Below are positions 1 through 8,618 of a stretch of DNA of 64,000 nt, one piece after another. Under the pieces are notes generated by a model. That model was not told where the DNA came from and made no database searches. It saw only the letters and a list, made by a program, of their open reading frames with translations. The stretch is from Janthinobacterium rivuli (lineage in GTDB: Bacteria; Pseudomonadota; Gammaproteobacteria; Burkholderiales; Burkholderiaceae_D). Numbering within the stretch: the stretch's first letter is position 1; the number at the start of each line of letters is the position of its first letter. The translations under genes and the position numbers were made by a program. The DNA is taken from contig NZ_CP121464.1 in assembly GCF_029690045.1 (NCBI RefSeq), positions 434,001-498,000 on the forward strand, written 5' to 3'.

Positions 1-217
1 CGTCGTGCTGCAATTGCTTGAGGTCGGACTTGCGCGTCACGGGCAGCTGCGCCAGCGCGGCGCGGCTGGTGATGTCGGCCGCGTTGATCCCATCGAGAAT
101 GCGGGCCCAGCCCGGCGCCTGTTGTGCGCGCGCGATCAGCTGCGGCAGGCCGGCCATCAATTCGCGTTCGCGCGCTTCGGGGGCGCGTGCTTCCAGACTG
201 TCGAGCGTATCGGTCAT
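1..217 (-). CDS. Phenylacetate-CoA ligase-like AMP-forming enzyme (N-terminal part, runs off the left edge)
   Basis: Only the first 72 or so codons are visible. The protein begins MTDTLDSLEAR and continues through a helical segment to the motif LPVTRKSDLKQLQ, which resembles the N-terminus of PaaK-type (phenylacetate-CoA ligase family) adenylate-forming enzymes. Such enzymes activate carboxylic acids as CoA thioesters. The start ATG overlaps the stop of the upstream yjbR gene as ATGA, so the two are probably translationally coupled. It is the last visible gene of the liv-type operon, and a ligase there suggests that the imported substrate is a carboxylate. The ATP-binding core is outside the window, so the family call is an inference from the N-terminus and context. 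Confidence 0.6.
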   Translation of the reverse strand, partial: MTDTLDSLEARAPEARERELMAGLPQLIARAQQAPGWARILDGINAADITSRAALAQLPVTRKSDLKQLQHD

Positions 218-573
218 GTTGCTGATTCTCCAATGTCACGTTGCATTTTTTTCGTCAGCCCCGCCACAATCAGGCTGTATGAGCGGTGCAGCAGGGCGGC
301 CATTTCGTCGTCGTCCAGGGCGTCGGGACTGGCGACCAGCACCCATTTGGCCCGCGCCAGGTAGGGCGCCGGGCGAAAGCCGGGGCGGTCCGTCAATTCC
401 AGGAAGCGTTCCGCATCAACCTTGAAGCTCATGCCGCGCGTGCTGTGCGCTTCCGCGCCGCACAGGGCGAACAGGCGGCCACCGACGCAAAACGCCAGCA
501 CGTTGCTCCATTTGATGTCTTCTGTCGCGCCGGGAAAGCCGCGGCACACTTGCTTCGCCCGTTCCAGGTCCAT
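214..573 (-). CDS. MmcQ/YjbR family DNA-binding-fold protein
   Basis: A 119-residue protein whose sequence, with FPGATEDIKWSNVLAF near the N-terminus and a C-terminal block rich in ALLHRSYSLI, fits the MmcQ/YjbR family (CyaY-like fold, cytoplasmic). Members are often called DNA-binding, but their function is not established. The ATG at 573 was chosen because a CGGGAG ribosome-binding site lies 8 nt ahead and the family homology starts there; upstream in-frame codons overlap livF. It sits 17 nt after livF and overlaps the next gene by 4 nt, so it is clearly part of the transporter operon. Confidence 0.8.
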   Translation of the reverse strand: MDLERAKQVCRGFPGATEDIKWSNVLAFCVGGRLFALCGAEAHSTRGMSFKVDAERFLELTDRPGFRPAPYLARAKWVLVASPDALDDDEMAALLHRSYSLIVAGLTKKMQRDIGESAT

Positions 574-590
574 GACGGCAACTCCCGATG

Positions 591-1418
591 TCAGGCCAGC
601 CAGCGCTTGCGGCGGCGGTAGAACTTCATGTCGCGAAAGCTCTTGCGCCCGGCGCTGGAGACGCCCAGGTAAAACTCTTTGACGTCTTCGTTGCTGGCCA
701 GTTCCTGCGCTTGCCCTTCCATCACGACTCTGCCGTTTTCCAGGATGTAGCCGAAGTCGGCGTAGCGCAGGGCCACATTGGTGTTCTGCTCGGCCAGCAG
801 GAAAGAGACGTTTTCCTTGTGGTTCAAATCCTTGACGATGCCGAAGATCTCTTCGACGATCTGCGGCGCGATGCCCATCGACGGTTCGTCCAGTAAAATC
901 ATCGACGGCTTGGCCATCAGCGCGCGGCCGATGGCGCACATCTGCTGCTCGCCGCCCGAGGTGTAGCCGGCCTGGCTGCTGCGCCGCGTTTTCAGACGCG
1001 GAAAATAGTGATAGACCTTGTCCAGCGCGTCTTTCAGTTCGCCGCGCGACAGGCTGCGCGTGTAGGCGCCCGTCAAGAGGTTTTCCTCGATCGTGAGGTG
1101 GCCGAAACAGTGGCGCCCTTCCATCACTTGCGACAGGCCCCGCTTGACCAGTTCATTCGGCGTCAATTGATCCACGCGCTCGCCCTTGAACTGGACTTCG
1201 CCCTTGGTGACGTCGCCCCGTTCGCCGCGCAGCAGGGTCGAGATGGTTTTCAGGGTGGTCGACTTGCCGGCGCCGTTGGCGCCCAGCAGCGCCACGATCT
1301 TGCCCTGCGGGACCTGCAGCGACACGCCCTTCAGGACCAGGATCACGTGGTCGTAGATGACTTCGATATTGTTCACCGACAGGTAGGGCGGCGGTATTTC
1401 AGTGGCAGTATGGTTCAT
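591..1418 (-). CDS. livF: Branched-chain amino acid-type ABC transporter, ATP-binding protein (LivF-like)
   Basis: A 275-residue ATPase with Walker A LLGANGAGKSTT (about residues 43-54), an ABC signature TSGGEQQMCAIGRAL and Walker B MILLDEPSMG. LivF-like proteins pair with a LivG-like ATPase to power the LivHM permease. It is slightly longer than the usual 235-240 residues because of a C-terminal tail ending RKSFRDMKFYRRRKRWLA, typical of the copies found in clusters with acyl-CoA ligases. It is separated from the binding-protein gene by a 127-nt gap that contains two palindromes. The ribosome-binding site before the ATG is weak. The substrate cannot be told from sequence. Confidence 0.9.
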   Translation of the reverse strand: MNHTATEIPPPYLSVNNIEVIYDHVILVLKGVSLQVPQGKIVALLGANGAGKSTTLKTISTLLRGERGDVTKGEVQFKGERVDQLTPNELVKRGLSQVMEGRHCFGHLTIEENLLTGAYTRSLSRGELKDALDKVYHYFPRLKTRRSSQAGYTSGGEQQMCAIGRALMAKPSMILLDEPSMGIAPQIVEEIFGIVKDLNHKENVSFLLAEQNTNVALRYADFGYILENGRVVMEGQAQELASNEDVKEFYLGVSSAGRKSFRDMKFYRRRKRWLA

Positions 1419-1449
1419 GGCTGCTTCGTTTTCATAGGTGGTGGTGCTT

Positions 1450-1528
1450 GTCGGATTACGGCCTGCGGCCTAATCCGACCTACGTCGTATCCAGGTAGGT
1501 CGGATTAGCGCAACGCGCGTAATCCGAC
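1450..1528. repeat. Pair of TAATCCGAC-type palindromes
   Basis: Two hairpins lie side by side between the binding-protein gene and livF. In each, GTCGGATTA is followed by a 12-nt loop and then TAATCCGAC (1450-1479 and 1499-1528). The first loop contains GGCC/GGCC, which extends the stem. A third copy of the same element is at 4015-4042 in the same operon. Such short interspersed palindromes are common between genes in proteobacteria. Here they may tune mRNA stability or attenuate read-through between operon segments, which is an inference. Confidence 0.8.
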
Positions 1529-1545
1529 ACCACCCCGAAAGCCGC

Positions 1546-2865
1546 TTACTTCATGCACGCCGGCGTGATCTTTTTCTCGTCGGCGTACTTGCCCGACGAT
1601 TCCTCGACCAGTTTGCGCACCAGGGCCTTGTCGCCGACGATCCATTTCGGCGTGATGGCGGTCCACTTCTTGCCATCCCACTGCTGCACTTTCACGGCGC
1701 CCGAGCCTTCATGGTCGTCGCAGCTGGTTTTCACGGTGGGGAACATGCCCAGCGCGCCGACGGCCTTCTGGCGCGCATCGTCGACGTTCAGGTTTTCCAG
1801 GCCCCAGCGCATCTGCTCGCCCGTGATCGGCTTGCCCTTGCCGAATTTTTCCTGCGCCGCGCGGATCGCTTCCACCCACAGGATGCCGGCCGTCACGCCG
1901 CGCATGTGGTAGACGGAGCCGATGCGCGACTGGTCGGACAGGTTGCCCTTGCCGGACGCGTAGAGTTTTTTGCGGATGTCGTCCAGCACCGGGTAGTTGC
2001 CCGGCGTATTGAAGGTCATCGCCGTGTAGCCCTTGGCCGCTTCGCCCGATGGAATCGTGTCTTCCTCGGAACCGGCCCACCAGACGCCCAGCATTTTGTC
2101 GCGCGGGAAGCCGTTGCGCTGCGCCGTCTTGATGGCAACGGAATTCATCACGCCCCAGCCCCACAGGATCACGTGGTCCGGCTTGGCCTGGCGGATTTGC
2201 AGCCATTGCGATTGCTGTTCGCTGCCGGGCGGCGCGACGGGAATCTTGACCAGCTCGAAGCCGTACTGTTTCGACAGCGCTTCGAGCACGGGCAGCGGCT
2301 CCTTGCCGAAGGCCGAATCGTGGTACAGGTGGACGATCTTTTTGCCTTTCAGCTTGTCCATGCCGCCATCTTTGTCGCCCAGGTACTTGATCATGCCGGC
2401 GGCCTGGCTCCAGTAGCTGGAGATCAGCGGATACACATACGGGAAGACCTTGCCGTTGGCGGCGTCCGAGCGGCCGTAGCCGATCATCGTCATGGGAATC
2501 TTGTCTTGCGCCACGCGGTCGAGGATGCCGTAGGCGACGCCGGTGGACAGGGTTTCGACCAGGGTGGCGCCGCCCTGCTTGGTTTTCAGGCGTTCATAGC
2601 ATTCGACGCCGCGCGACGGGTTGTATTCCGTTTCGCATTCTTCCCAGCTGATTTTCACGCCGTTGACGCCGCCGGCCTGGTTGACCAGGTTGAAGTAATC
2701 GATGATGCCGCCGTAGAAGCCGGAGCCGCCGGCCGCGTAAGGGCCCACGCGGTAGGACGGCAGGGCGATGTACTGTTCCTTGTCCTGCGCCTGCGCGCTG
2801 CCGGCCATGGTGAGTGCGGCACTGGCGATGGCGGTGGCCAGCATGAGCGATTTGATGTGTTTCAT
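1546..2865 (-). CDS. ABC transporter substrate-binding protein (LivK-like, periplasmic)
   Basis: A 439-residue precursor with a clear Sec signal peptide (MKHIKSLMLATAIASAA, cleavage near AQA-Q, residue 26). The body has the type I periplasmic-binding fold of Leu/Ile/Val-binding proteins. At about 439 residues it is longer than classic LivK (about 370) and resembles the longer binding proteins found with acyl-CoA ligases. The ATG is preceded by a strong AGGAGA site. It lies between the livM-like permease and the livF-like ATPase. The ligand is unknown; the neighbouring CoA ligases suggest a carboxylate rather than an amino acid, which is an inference. Confidence 0.88.
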   Translation of the reverse strand: MKHIKSLMLATAIASAALTMAGSAQAQDKEQYIALPSYRVGPYAAGGSGFYGGIIDYFNLVNQAGGVNGVKISWEECETEYNPSRGVECYERLKTKQGGATLVETLSTGVAYGILDRVAQDKIPMTMIGYGRSDAANGKVFPYVYPLISSYWSQAAGMIKYLGDKDGGMDKLKGKKIVHLYHDSAFGKEPLPVLEALSKQYGFELVKIPVAPPGSEQQSQWLQIRQAKPDHVILWGWGVMNSVAIKTAQRNGFPRDKMLGVWWAGSEEDTIPSGEAAKGYTAMTFNTPGNYPVLDDIRKKLYASGKGNLSDQSRIGSVYHMRGVTAGILWVEAIRAAQEKFGKGKPITGEQMRWGLENLNVDDARQKAVGALGMFPTVKTSCDDHEGSGAVKVQQWDGKKWTAITPKWIVGDKALVRKLVEESSGKYADEKKITPACMK

Positions 2866-2923
2866 TGTGTGTCTCCTCTTGTTTTATTTGGTATTCAAGT
2901 GAACCGACATCGACTGCAAAAAC

Positions 2924-3982
2924 TTAATGGGGGAAGGGCCAGAGTCGCAATTTTTCCTTGGCGATCTGCCACAGCCTGGCCAGGCCGTGCGGCTCGACGA
3001 TCAGGAAGAAAATGATCAGCGCGCCGAACACCATCAGCTCCAGGTTCGAGGCCACGCTGGTGGGCAGCGACAGGCCGTGCGCGATGGTGTTCAGGAAGAC
3101 GGGCAGCAGCACGATGAAGGCCGCGCCGAGGAAGGAGCCTAAAATCGAACCGACGCCGCCGATGATGATCATGAACAGGATGCGGAAGGACAGGTCCAGG
3201 TTGTACGCTTCCGGTTCCACCGTGCCCAGGTAGGCGTACGCATACAGTGCGCCGGCCACGCCGCAGTAGAAGGAGCTGACGGCAAACGCCAGCAGCTTGG
3301 TGCGCATCAGCCGGAAACCGATCACCTCGGCCGCCATGTCCATGTCGCGCACGGCCATCCACGAGCGGCCCACGTTCGAGCGGATCATGTTCTTGGCCAG
3401 CAGGGCCATGCCGGCAACGATGGCCAGCACCAGCAGGTATTTGCTTTGCGGCGTGTCGAACTGGTAGCCGAGGATGGTCATCTTCTGCACCGTGATGACG
3501 CCCGAGGAACTGTAGTTGGTCAGATACGGAATCTTGGTCAGGCACCAGACGACAAAAAACTGCGTCGCCAGGGTGGAAGCGGCCAAATAAAAGCCGCGGA
3601 TGCGCAAGGAAGGCAGGCCGAAGGCGATGCCCACCATGGCCGCGCACAGGCCGCCGAGGATGAAGGACACGAGCAGCGGCAATCCTGGCAGGCGGGCCAT
3701 GAAGTTATACGAGGCAAAGGCGCCCACGGCCATGAAGGCGGCCGTGCCCAGCGACAGCTGGCCCGCGTAACCGGTCAGGATGTTCAGGCCCAGCGCCGCC
3801 AGGGCGAAGATCAGGAAGGGGATCAGGATCGCCGACAGCATGTAGGGCGAGGCGACATACGGCAGGAGGAAGACGGCGACAAGGAGCGTGGCCGTCAGCG
3901 CCAGGCGGTCTTGCCGGATCGGGAAGATCTGGTTGTCAGCCTGGTAGCTGGTCTTGAATTGTCCTGCTTCACGGTAAATCAT
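2924..3982 (-). CDS. livM: Branched-chain amino acid-type ABC transporter permease (LivM-like)
   Basis: A 352-residue membrane protein with about nine to ten hydrophobic segments. It has the LivM hallmark GYAGQLSLGTAAFMAVGAF near residue 75 and the coupling-helix region RDMDMAAEVIGF in the second half. It would form the inner-membrane channel with the LivH-like protein. The start is supported by an AAAGGA site 8 nt ahead of ATG. It is 58 nt upstream of the binding-protein gene and follows a palindrome (4015-4042) after livH. Confidence 0.9.
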   Translation of the reverse strand: MIYREAGQFKTSYQADNQIFPIRQDRLALTATLLVAVFLLPYVASPYMLSAILIPFLIFALAALGLNILTGYAGQLSLGTAAFMAVGAFASYNFMARLPGLPLLVSFILGGLCAAMVGIAFGLPSLRIRGFYLAASTLATQFFVVWCLTKIPYLTNYSSSGVITVQKMTILGYQFDTPQSKYLLVLAIVAGMALLAKNMIRSNVGRSWMAVRDMDMAAEVIGFRLMRTKLLAFAVSSFYCGVAGALYAYAYLGTVEPEAYNLDLSFRILFMIIIGGVGSILGSFLGAAFIVLLPVFLNTIAHGLSLPTSVASNLELMVFGALIIFFLIVEPHGLARLWQIAKEKLRLWPFPH

Positions 3983-4014
3983 GGGGTGGTCCTTTGCTGG
4001 CTGTTGGGGTGTTT

Positions 4015-4042
4015 GTCGGATTACGCCTTCGGCTAATCCGAC
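4015..4042. repeat. TAATCCGAC-type palindrome, third copy
   Basis: GTCGGATTA (4015-4023) and TAATCCGAC (4034-4042) flank a 10-nt loop, CGCCTTCGGC, which itself folds around a stable TTCG tetraloop. It lies between the livH-like and livM-like genes and matches the two palindromes at 1450-1528. The hairpin has no following T-run, so it is not an obvious intrinsic terminator. Confidence 0.8.
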
Positions 4043-4061
4043 CTACGATGCTCTTGGGGCC

Positions 4062-4964
4062 TTATATTCGCCGGATGATTTTCTCGCCGAACAGGCCTTC
4101 CGGACGCACCAGCAGGAACAGCAGGGCCAGCACATACGGGAACCAGCCTTCGATGCCGCCGCCCACCATGGGGCCGAGGTAGACTTCGGCCAGTTTTTCG
4201 GACGCGCCGATGATCAGGCCACCGACGATGGCGCCCGGCACCGATGTAAAGCCGCCCAGGATCAGCACCGGCAGCGCTTTCAGGGCGATGAAGGTGAGGG
4301 CGAATTGCACCCCGTTGCGCGCACCCCACAGCAAGCCGGCCACCATGGCCACCAGGCCGGCCACGCCCCACACCACGGCCCAGATGCGCTGCAGCGGGAT
4401 GCCGACCGCCAGCGCCGCCTGGTGGTCGTCGGCGACGGCACGCAGGGCGCGGCCCACCTTGGTTTTCGAGAACAGCAGGGCCAGGCAGATCACCAGCAAG
4501 GCGCAGATGCCGGCCGCCATCAGGTCGAACTGCGAGATGTTAATGTCGAAGCGGTCCATCAAAAACTGCATCGGCACGTCTTCGATGGGCAGGTCCAGCT
4601 TGTGAACCTGCGAGCCCCACATCAGCTGCGCCAGGCCCTCGATGAAAAAGGTCAGGCCGATGGTGGCCATGAAGAGCGTGATTTCCGGCTGGTTGACGAG
4701 CGGGCGCAAGACCACCCTTTCAATCGCCATGCCCAGCACGATCATGGTCACCATCGTCAGCGGAATGGCCAGCCACAGGGACAGGCCAAACTTGTCCATG
4801 ATGCCGACGCAGGTGAGGGCGGCGAAAAACACCATCGCTCCCTGCGCGAAGTTGAACACGCCCGAAGCCTTGTAGATCAGCACAAAACCGATCGCCACCA
4901 GCGCATACATGACGCCCGACAGCAGGCCGCCGATCAGCACTTCAAAGAAAAAATTGATATTCAT
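4062..4964 (-). CDS. livH: Branched-chain amino acid-type ABC transporter permease (LivH-like)
   Basis: A 300-residue inner-membrane permease beginning MNINFFFEVLIGGLLSG, with the LivH motif ALVAIGFVLIYKASGVFNFA and the coupling segment RALRAVADDHQAALAVGI. About eight transmembrane helices are visible. The ATG at 4964 was chosen over one 16 codons upstream because GAGGAATAGCA sits directly before it and because the hydrophobic N-terminus starts there. It follows the livG-like ATPase gene after 13 nt. Confidence 0.9.
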   Translation of the reverse strand: MNINFFFEVLIGGLLSGVMYALVAIGFVLIYKASGVFNFAQGAMVFFAALTCVGIMDKFGLSLWLAIPLTMVTMIVLGMAIERVVLRPLVNQPEITLFMATIGLTFFIEGLAQLMWGSQVHKLDLPIEDVPMQFLMDRFDINISQFDLMAAGICALLVICLALLFSKTKVGRALRAVADDHQAALAVGIPLQRIWAVVWGVAGLVAMVAGLLWGARNGVQFALTFIALKALPVLILGGFTSVPGAIVGGLIIGASEKLAEVYLGPMVGGGIEGWFPYVLALLFLLVRPEGLFGEKIIRRI

Positions 4965-4977
4965 TGCTATTCCTCGT

Positions 4978-5811
4978 CTAGTGCGCCACGCCGAGATAGG
5001 CGTTGATGACATCCTGGTTGCTGCGCACCTCGTCGGGCGTGCCGTCGCCGATCTTCTTGCCGTAGTCGAGCACCACGACCCTGTCCGAGATATCCATCAC
5101 CACGCCCATGTCGTGCTCGATCAGCACGATGGTCGTGCCCAGCTGGTCGTTGACGTCGAGGATGAAGCGGCACATGTCCTGTTTTTCTTCCACGTTCATG
5201 CCGGCCATCGGTTCATCGAGCAGCAAAATCTCGGGTTCGGCCACCAGCGCGCGGCCCAGCTCCACCCGCTTTTGCAAGCCGTAGGGCAAACGCCCCACGG
5301 GCGTCTTGCGGATGGCCTGGATTTCCAGGAAGTCGATGATCTCCTCGGCCTTCTTGCGGTGCTCGATTTCCTCGCGCCGCGCCGGTCCCCAGTACAGGGC
5401 CTGCAGCAGGAAATTCGACTTCATTTTGAGGTTCCGGCCCGTCATGATGTTGTCGAGCACCGTCATGCCCTTGAACAGGGCGATGTTCTGGAAGGTGCGC
5501 GCGATGCCGGATTTGGCGGCCGCATAACAATCCATGCCGCGCCGGTGTTCGCCCCGATAAATGATTTCGCCCTGCTGCGGGCGGTACACGCCATTGATCA
5601 CGTTCAGCATCGAGCTTTTGCCGGCGCCGTTCGGGCCGATGATGGCGCGGATTTCATGCTGTTTCACGTCGAACGAGATGTCGGTCAGCGCTTTCACGCC
5701 GCCAAACGACAGCGAGATGTTCTTCAGGTCGAGGATCACGGGACCCGTCTTGCGGGCCGTGCCGAAATGGGCGTCGGGTTCGTTCATTTGCATCGTGCTG
5801 TGCTCCATCAT
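4978..5811 (-). CDS. livG: Branched-chain amino acid-type ABC transporter, ATP-binding protein (LivG-like)
   Basis: A 277-residue ATPase with Walker A IIGPNGAGKSSM (about residues 57-68), Walker B EILLLDEPMAGM and the LivG-type C-terminal part with the H-loop segment LIEHDMGVVMDISDRVVVLDYG. The signature region, YGLQKRVELGRALV, diverges from LSGGQ, as is common for LivG proteins in this cluster type. The start ATGATG overlaps the stop of the acyl-CoA synthetase by 4 nt, showing translational coupling. An alternative start lies at the internal MQMNE. Confidence 0.9.
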   Translation of the reverse strand: MMEHSTMQMNEPDAHFGTARKTGPVILDLKNISLSFGGVKALTDISFDVKQHEIRAIIGPNGAGKSSMLNVINGVYRPQQGEIIYRGEHRRGMDCYAAAKSGIARTFQNIALFKGMTVLDNIMTGRNLKMKSNFLLQALYWGPARREEIEHRKKAEEIIDFLEIQAIRKTPVGRLPYGLQKRVELGRALVAEPEILLLDEPMAGMNVEEKQDMCRFILDVNDQLGTTIVLIEHDMGVVMDISDRVVVLDYGKKIGDGTPDEVRSNQDVINAYLGVAH

Positions 5812-7763
5812 GCGGCCAGGCCCTGGGGCCGGTACGTTTTGCTGTCCCAGATCTGCAGGTCGGCGCTGGTCGAGCCAAGGCGGCCATCCTCGAATTTCAC
5901 CTGGGTCTCGATGTATTGCGTTGCCTTGCCCTCGTACAGGGCGGAAATGAGCACCGCGTATTTTTCAGCGATGAATTTGCGGCGCACCTTGCGCGTGCGC
6001 GTCAGCTCGTCATCGTCCGGGTCGAGTTCCTTGTGCAGCACGAGGAAGCGGTGTATCTGCGTGCGATCCATCAGCGGATCGGTTGCCAGTTCCGCGTTGA
6101 CTTGTTCGATGCAGTCGCGGATCAAGCCATACGTCTCGGCGCGCGCCGCCAGGTCCGTGTAGCCGGAGTAGGCGATGCCGCGCCGCTCGGACCAGTTGCC
6201 CACCGCTTCGATGTCGATGTTGATGAAGGCGCAGACCTGGTCGCGCCCATGGCCGAAGGCCACCACTTCCTTGATGAAGGGGAAAAACTTGAGCTTGTTT
6301 TCGATGTAATTGGGCGCGAAGATGGCGCCGCAATTCATCTTGCCGACATCGGCTGCGCGGTCGATGATTTTCAGGTGGCCTTCGCCGTCGAACACACCCG
6401 CGTCGCCCGTATGGAAGTAGCCGTCAGCGTCGATCACTTCGGCGGTGGCGTCGGGACGCCTGAAGTAGCCGCTCATGGTGGCGGGCGACTTGACCAGCAC
6501 CTCGCCATTGGCCGCCAGCTTGACTTCCACGCCCGGCGCTGGCAAGCCGACGCTGTCGAACTTGATATTGCCGTCCGGTTGCAGACACACATAGGCGCAG
6601 GTTTCGGTGGAGCCGTACAGCTGCTTGAGGTTGACGCCGATCGAGCGGTAGAAGCGGAACAGGTCGGGGCCGATGGCGGCGCCGGCCGTGTAGGCGACGC
6701 GCACGCGCGACAGTCCCAGCACGTTTTTCAAGGGGCCGTAGACGAGCAGCTCGCCCAGCTTGTAGCTGAGGCGGTCCGCCAGCGAGACTGGCTTGCCATC
6801 CAAAATCTGCGCGCCGCAGCGCTTGGCCACGTCCATGAAATGGCTGAACATGTGGCGCTTGATGCTGCTTGCGTCTTCCATGCGTATCATCACGCTGGTG
6901 AGCATGTTCTCGAACACGCGCGGCGGCGCAAAATAGCAGGTGGGGCCGATTTCGCGCATGTCGATCATCACCGTGTCGCCCGATTCGGGGCAGTTGACGG
7001 TGAAGCCCGCCACCATGGCTTGCGCCAGCGAGAACAGGCAGTCGCCGACCCACGCCATGGGCAGGTAGGACAGAATGTCTTCCGCGTCGGTGAGCTTGTC
7101 GAAGGCCACGCCGCCAACGCCGGCGGCCAGCAGCGCCGTGTGGCTCTGGCACACGCCTTTCGGCTTGCCCGTGGTGCCCGAGGTGTACAGGATCACGGCC
7201 GAGTCGCTACCCTGGCCCGCTGCCACGGCGGCGTCGAAAAAGCCCGGATGTTCGCGGTCATAGGCCCGGCCCAGCGTCTGCAGGGCGGCAAACGACGTCA
7301 GCTCCGGCTGGCGGTAGTGGCGCATGCCCCGCTCATCGTCATACGCGATGTGGGCGACGTGCGGATACAGGGTTTTGAGTTCGAGCAGCTTGTCGACCTG
7401 CTCCTGATCTTCGACGATGGCGTAGCGGATTTCCGCATCCTGCAGCACGTAGGCCATGTCGGCGGCCGGCGCGTCCTGGTACAGTGGCACGGGCACGCCG
7501 CCCAGGCTTTGCGCAGCCAGCATGGCCCAGTATAGGCGCGGACGGTTGTCGCCGATGATGGCCAGGTTCATGCCGCGCTGGAAGCCGATGGCGGCCAGGC
7601 CGCAGGCCAGTGCACGCACTTCTTCGTTGACCTCGCGCCAGGTCCAGGTTTGCCAGATGCCCAGGTGTTTTTCGCGAAAGGCGGGCTTGTCGGATCGTAC
7701 TGTCCCGTGTTGCAATAAGCGCCGCGGAAAAGTCGGCATTGTTGCTGTGGTATTCGTTTGCAC
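5808..7763 (-). CDS. AMP-dependent long-chain acyl-CoA synthetase-like ligase
   Basis: A 651-residue adenylate-forming enzyme with the P-loop-like motif VILYTSGTTGKPKGV, the QLYGSTET motif and a TGD motif (YFHTGDAG) ahead of the C-terminal lid. It would convert a fatty or aromatic acid to its CoA ester through an acyl-AMP. The start is taken as GTG at 7763: GGGAG lies 6 nt ahead, and the conserved region starts soon after (MPTFPRRLLQHG). An ATG 27 codons upstream would overlap the promoter region. It is the first gene of the transporter operon, suggesting import coupled to CoA activation. The exact substrate is unknown. Confidence 0.88.
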   Translation of the reverse strand: MQTNTTATMPTFPRRLLQHGTVRSDKPAFREKHLGIWQTWTWREVNEEVRALACGLAAIGFQRGMNLAIIGDNRPRLYWAMLAAQSLGGVPVPLYQDAPAADMAYVLQDAEIRYAIVEDQEQVDKLLELKTLYPHVAHIAYDDERGMRHYRQPELTSFAALQTLGRAYDREHPGFFDAAVAAGQGSDSAVILYTSGTTGKPKGVCQSHTALLAAGVGGVAFDKLTDAEDILSYLPMAWVGDCLFSLAQAMVAGFTVNCPESGDTVMIDMREIGPTCYFAPPRVFENMLTSVMIRMEDASSIKRHMFSHFMDVAKRCGAQILDGKPVSLADRLSYKLGELLVYGPLKNVLGLSRVRVAYTAGAAIGPDLFRFYRSIGVNLKQLYGSTETCAYVCLQPDGNIKFDSVGLPAPGVEVKLAANGEVLVKSPATMSGYFRRPDATAEVIDADGYFHTGDAGVFDGEGHLKIIDRAADVGKMNCGAIFAPNYIENKLKFFPFIKEVVAFGHGRDQVCAFINIDIEAVGNWSERRGIAYSGYTDLAARAETYGLIRDCIEQVNAELATDPLMDRTQIHRFLVLHKELDPDDDELTRTRKVRRKFIAEKYAVLISALYEGKATQYIETQVKFEDGRLGSTSADLQIWDSKTYRPQGLAA

Positions 7764-7904
7764 CAGTGTCTCCCTGTTGCTTGTCTCAGGCCCCACCTCG
7801 TTGGATGGCGCTCTGTGTTTTTTATGTGTCAGGCGTTTGTGCAATGATAGTAGCTTGCGTTAGTTTGCCAAGTTGTCTTTTCGGGGACATTTACCCACTT
7901 TTCG

Positions 7905-8618
7905 ATGGTGCATCGCACAATGACCTACCCTGATATCAGCCTCAAGGATGCCGTGCGCGCGGCCCACTGGGCGCAATTGCTCGACCCCGTTCAACTGGCC
8001 CGGGTCGAAGCGGATGTGTTTGAAACCTTCGTGCCGAAAGGCGGCTTTGTCTGCCGCAAGGGCGAGCCGGTGGACAACTGGATCGGCGTCATCAGCGGCA
8101 TGGTCAAGATGAATAATTTTTCCGCTTCCGGCAAGGCCATGACTTTCATCGGCGTGCCGCCCGGCAGCTGGTTTGGCGAAGGGTCATTGTTGAAGAACGA
8201 GATCCGCAAATACGACACCATGGCCCTGCGCGACACGCGCGTGGCGCGCCTGCCCGGCGCCACCTTCCACTGGCTGCTGGAAACGAGCCTGCCGTTTACG
8301 CGCTTTTTGCTGATGCAGCTCAACGAGCGCCTGGGCCAGTTCATCGGCATGGTGGAAAACGAGCGCCTGCTGGACCTGAACACGCGCGTGGCGCGCTGCC
8401 TGGCCTCGATGTTCAACTCGCATTTGTACCCGGGCGTGGAAACCCTGGTGCAGCTGTCGCAGGAGGAGATCGGCCTGCTGTCCGGTTCTTCGCGCCAGCG
8501 CGCCAACCAGGCCTTGCAGGTGCTGGAAAAAAAGGGGCTATTGCGCCTCGATTACGGCGGCATCCGCGTGCTGGACCTGGAAGGCTTGCGCCGCTACGAG
8601 GCCGATGATGCAGACTGA
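7905..8618 (+). CDS. Crp/Fnr family transcriptional regulator
   Basis: About 237 residues: an N-terminal cyclic-nucleotide-binding-like beta-roll (GGFVCRKGEPVDNWIGVISG, later PPGSWFGEGSLL), a dimerization helix, and a C-terminal winged helix with LSQEEIGLLSGSSRQRANQAL as the recognition helix. No Fe-S cysteine cluster of the Fnr type is visible. Neither the ATG at 7905 nor the in-frame ATG at 7920 has a good ribosome-binding site. It is transcribed divergently from the acyl-CoA ligase/liv operon across a 141-nt gap and is a plausible regulator of it. It overlaps the next gene by 14 nt. Confidence 0.88.
   Translation: MVHRTMTYPDISLKDAVRAAHWAQLLDPVQLARVEADVFETFVPKGGFVCRKGEPVDNWIGVISGMVKMNNFSASGKAMTFIGVPPGSWFGEGSLLKNEIRKYDTMALRDTRVARLPGATFHWLLETSLPFTRFLLMQLNERLGQFIGMVENERLLDLNTRVARCLASMFNSHLYPGVETLVQLSQEEIGLLSGSSRQRANQALQVLEKKGLLRLDYGGIRVLDLEGLRRYEADDAD

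Noticed and set aside
1711..3015. Long open frames opposite the liv binding-protein gene
   Set aside because: They lie antisense to a gene with a signal peptide and strong ribosome-binding site, have Arg/His/Gly-rich shadow composition, and show no recognisable domain. Long antisense frames are expected at this GC content.
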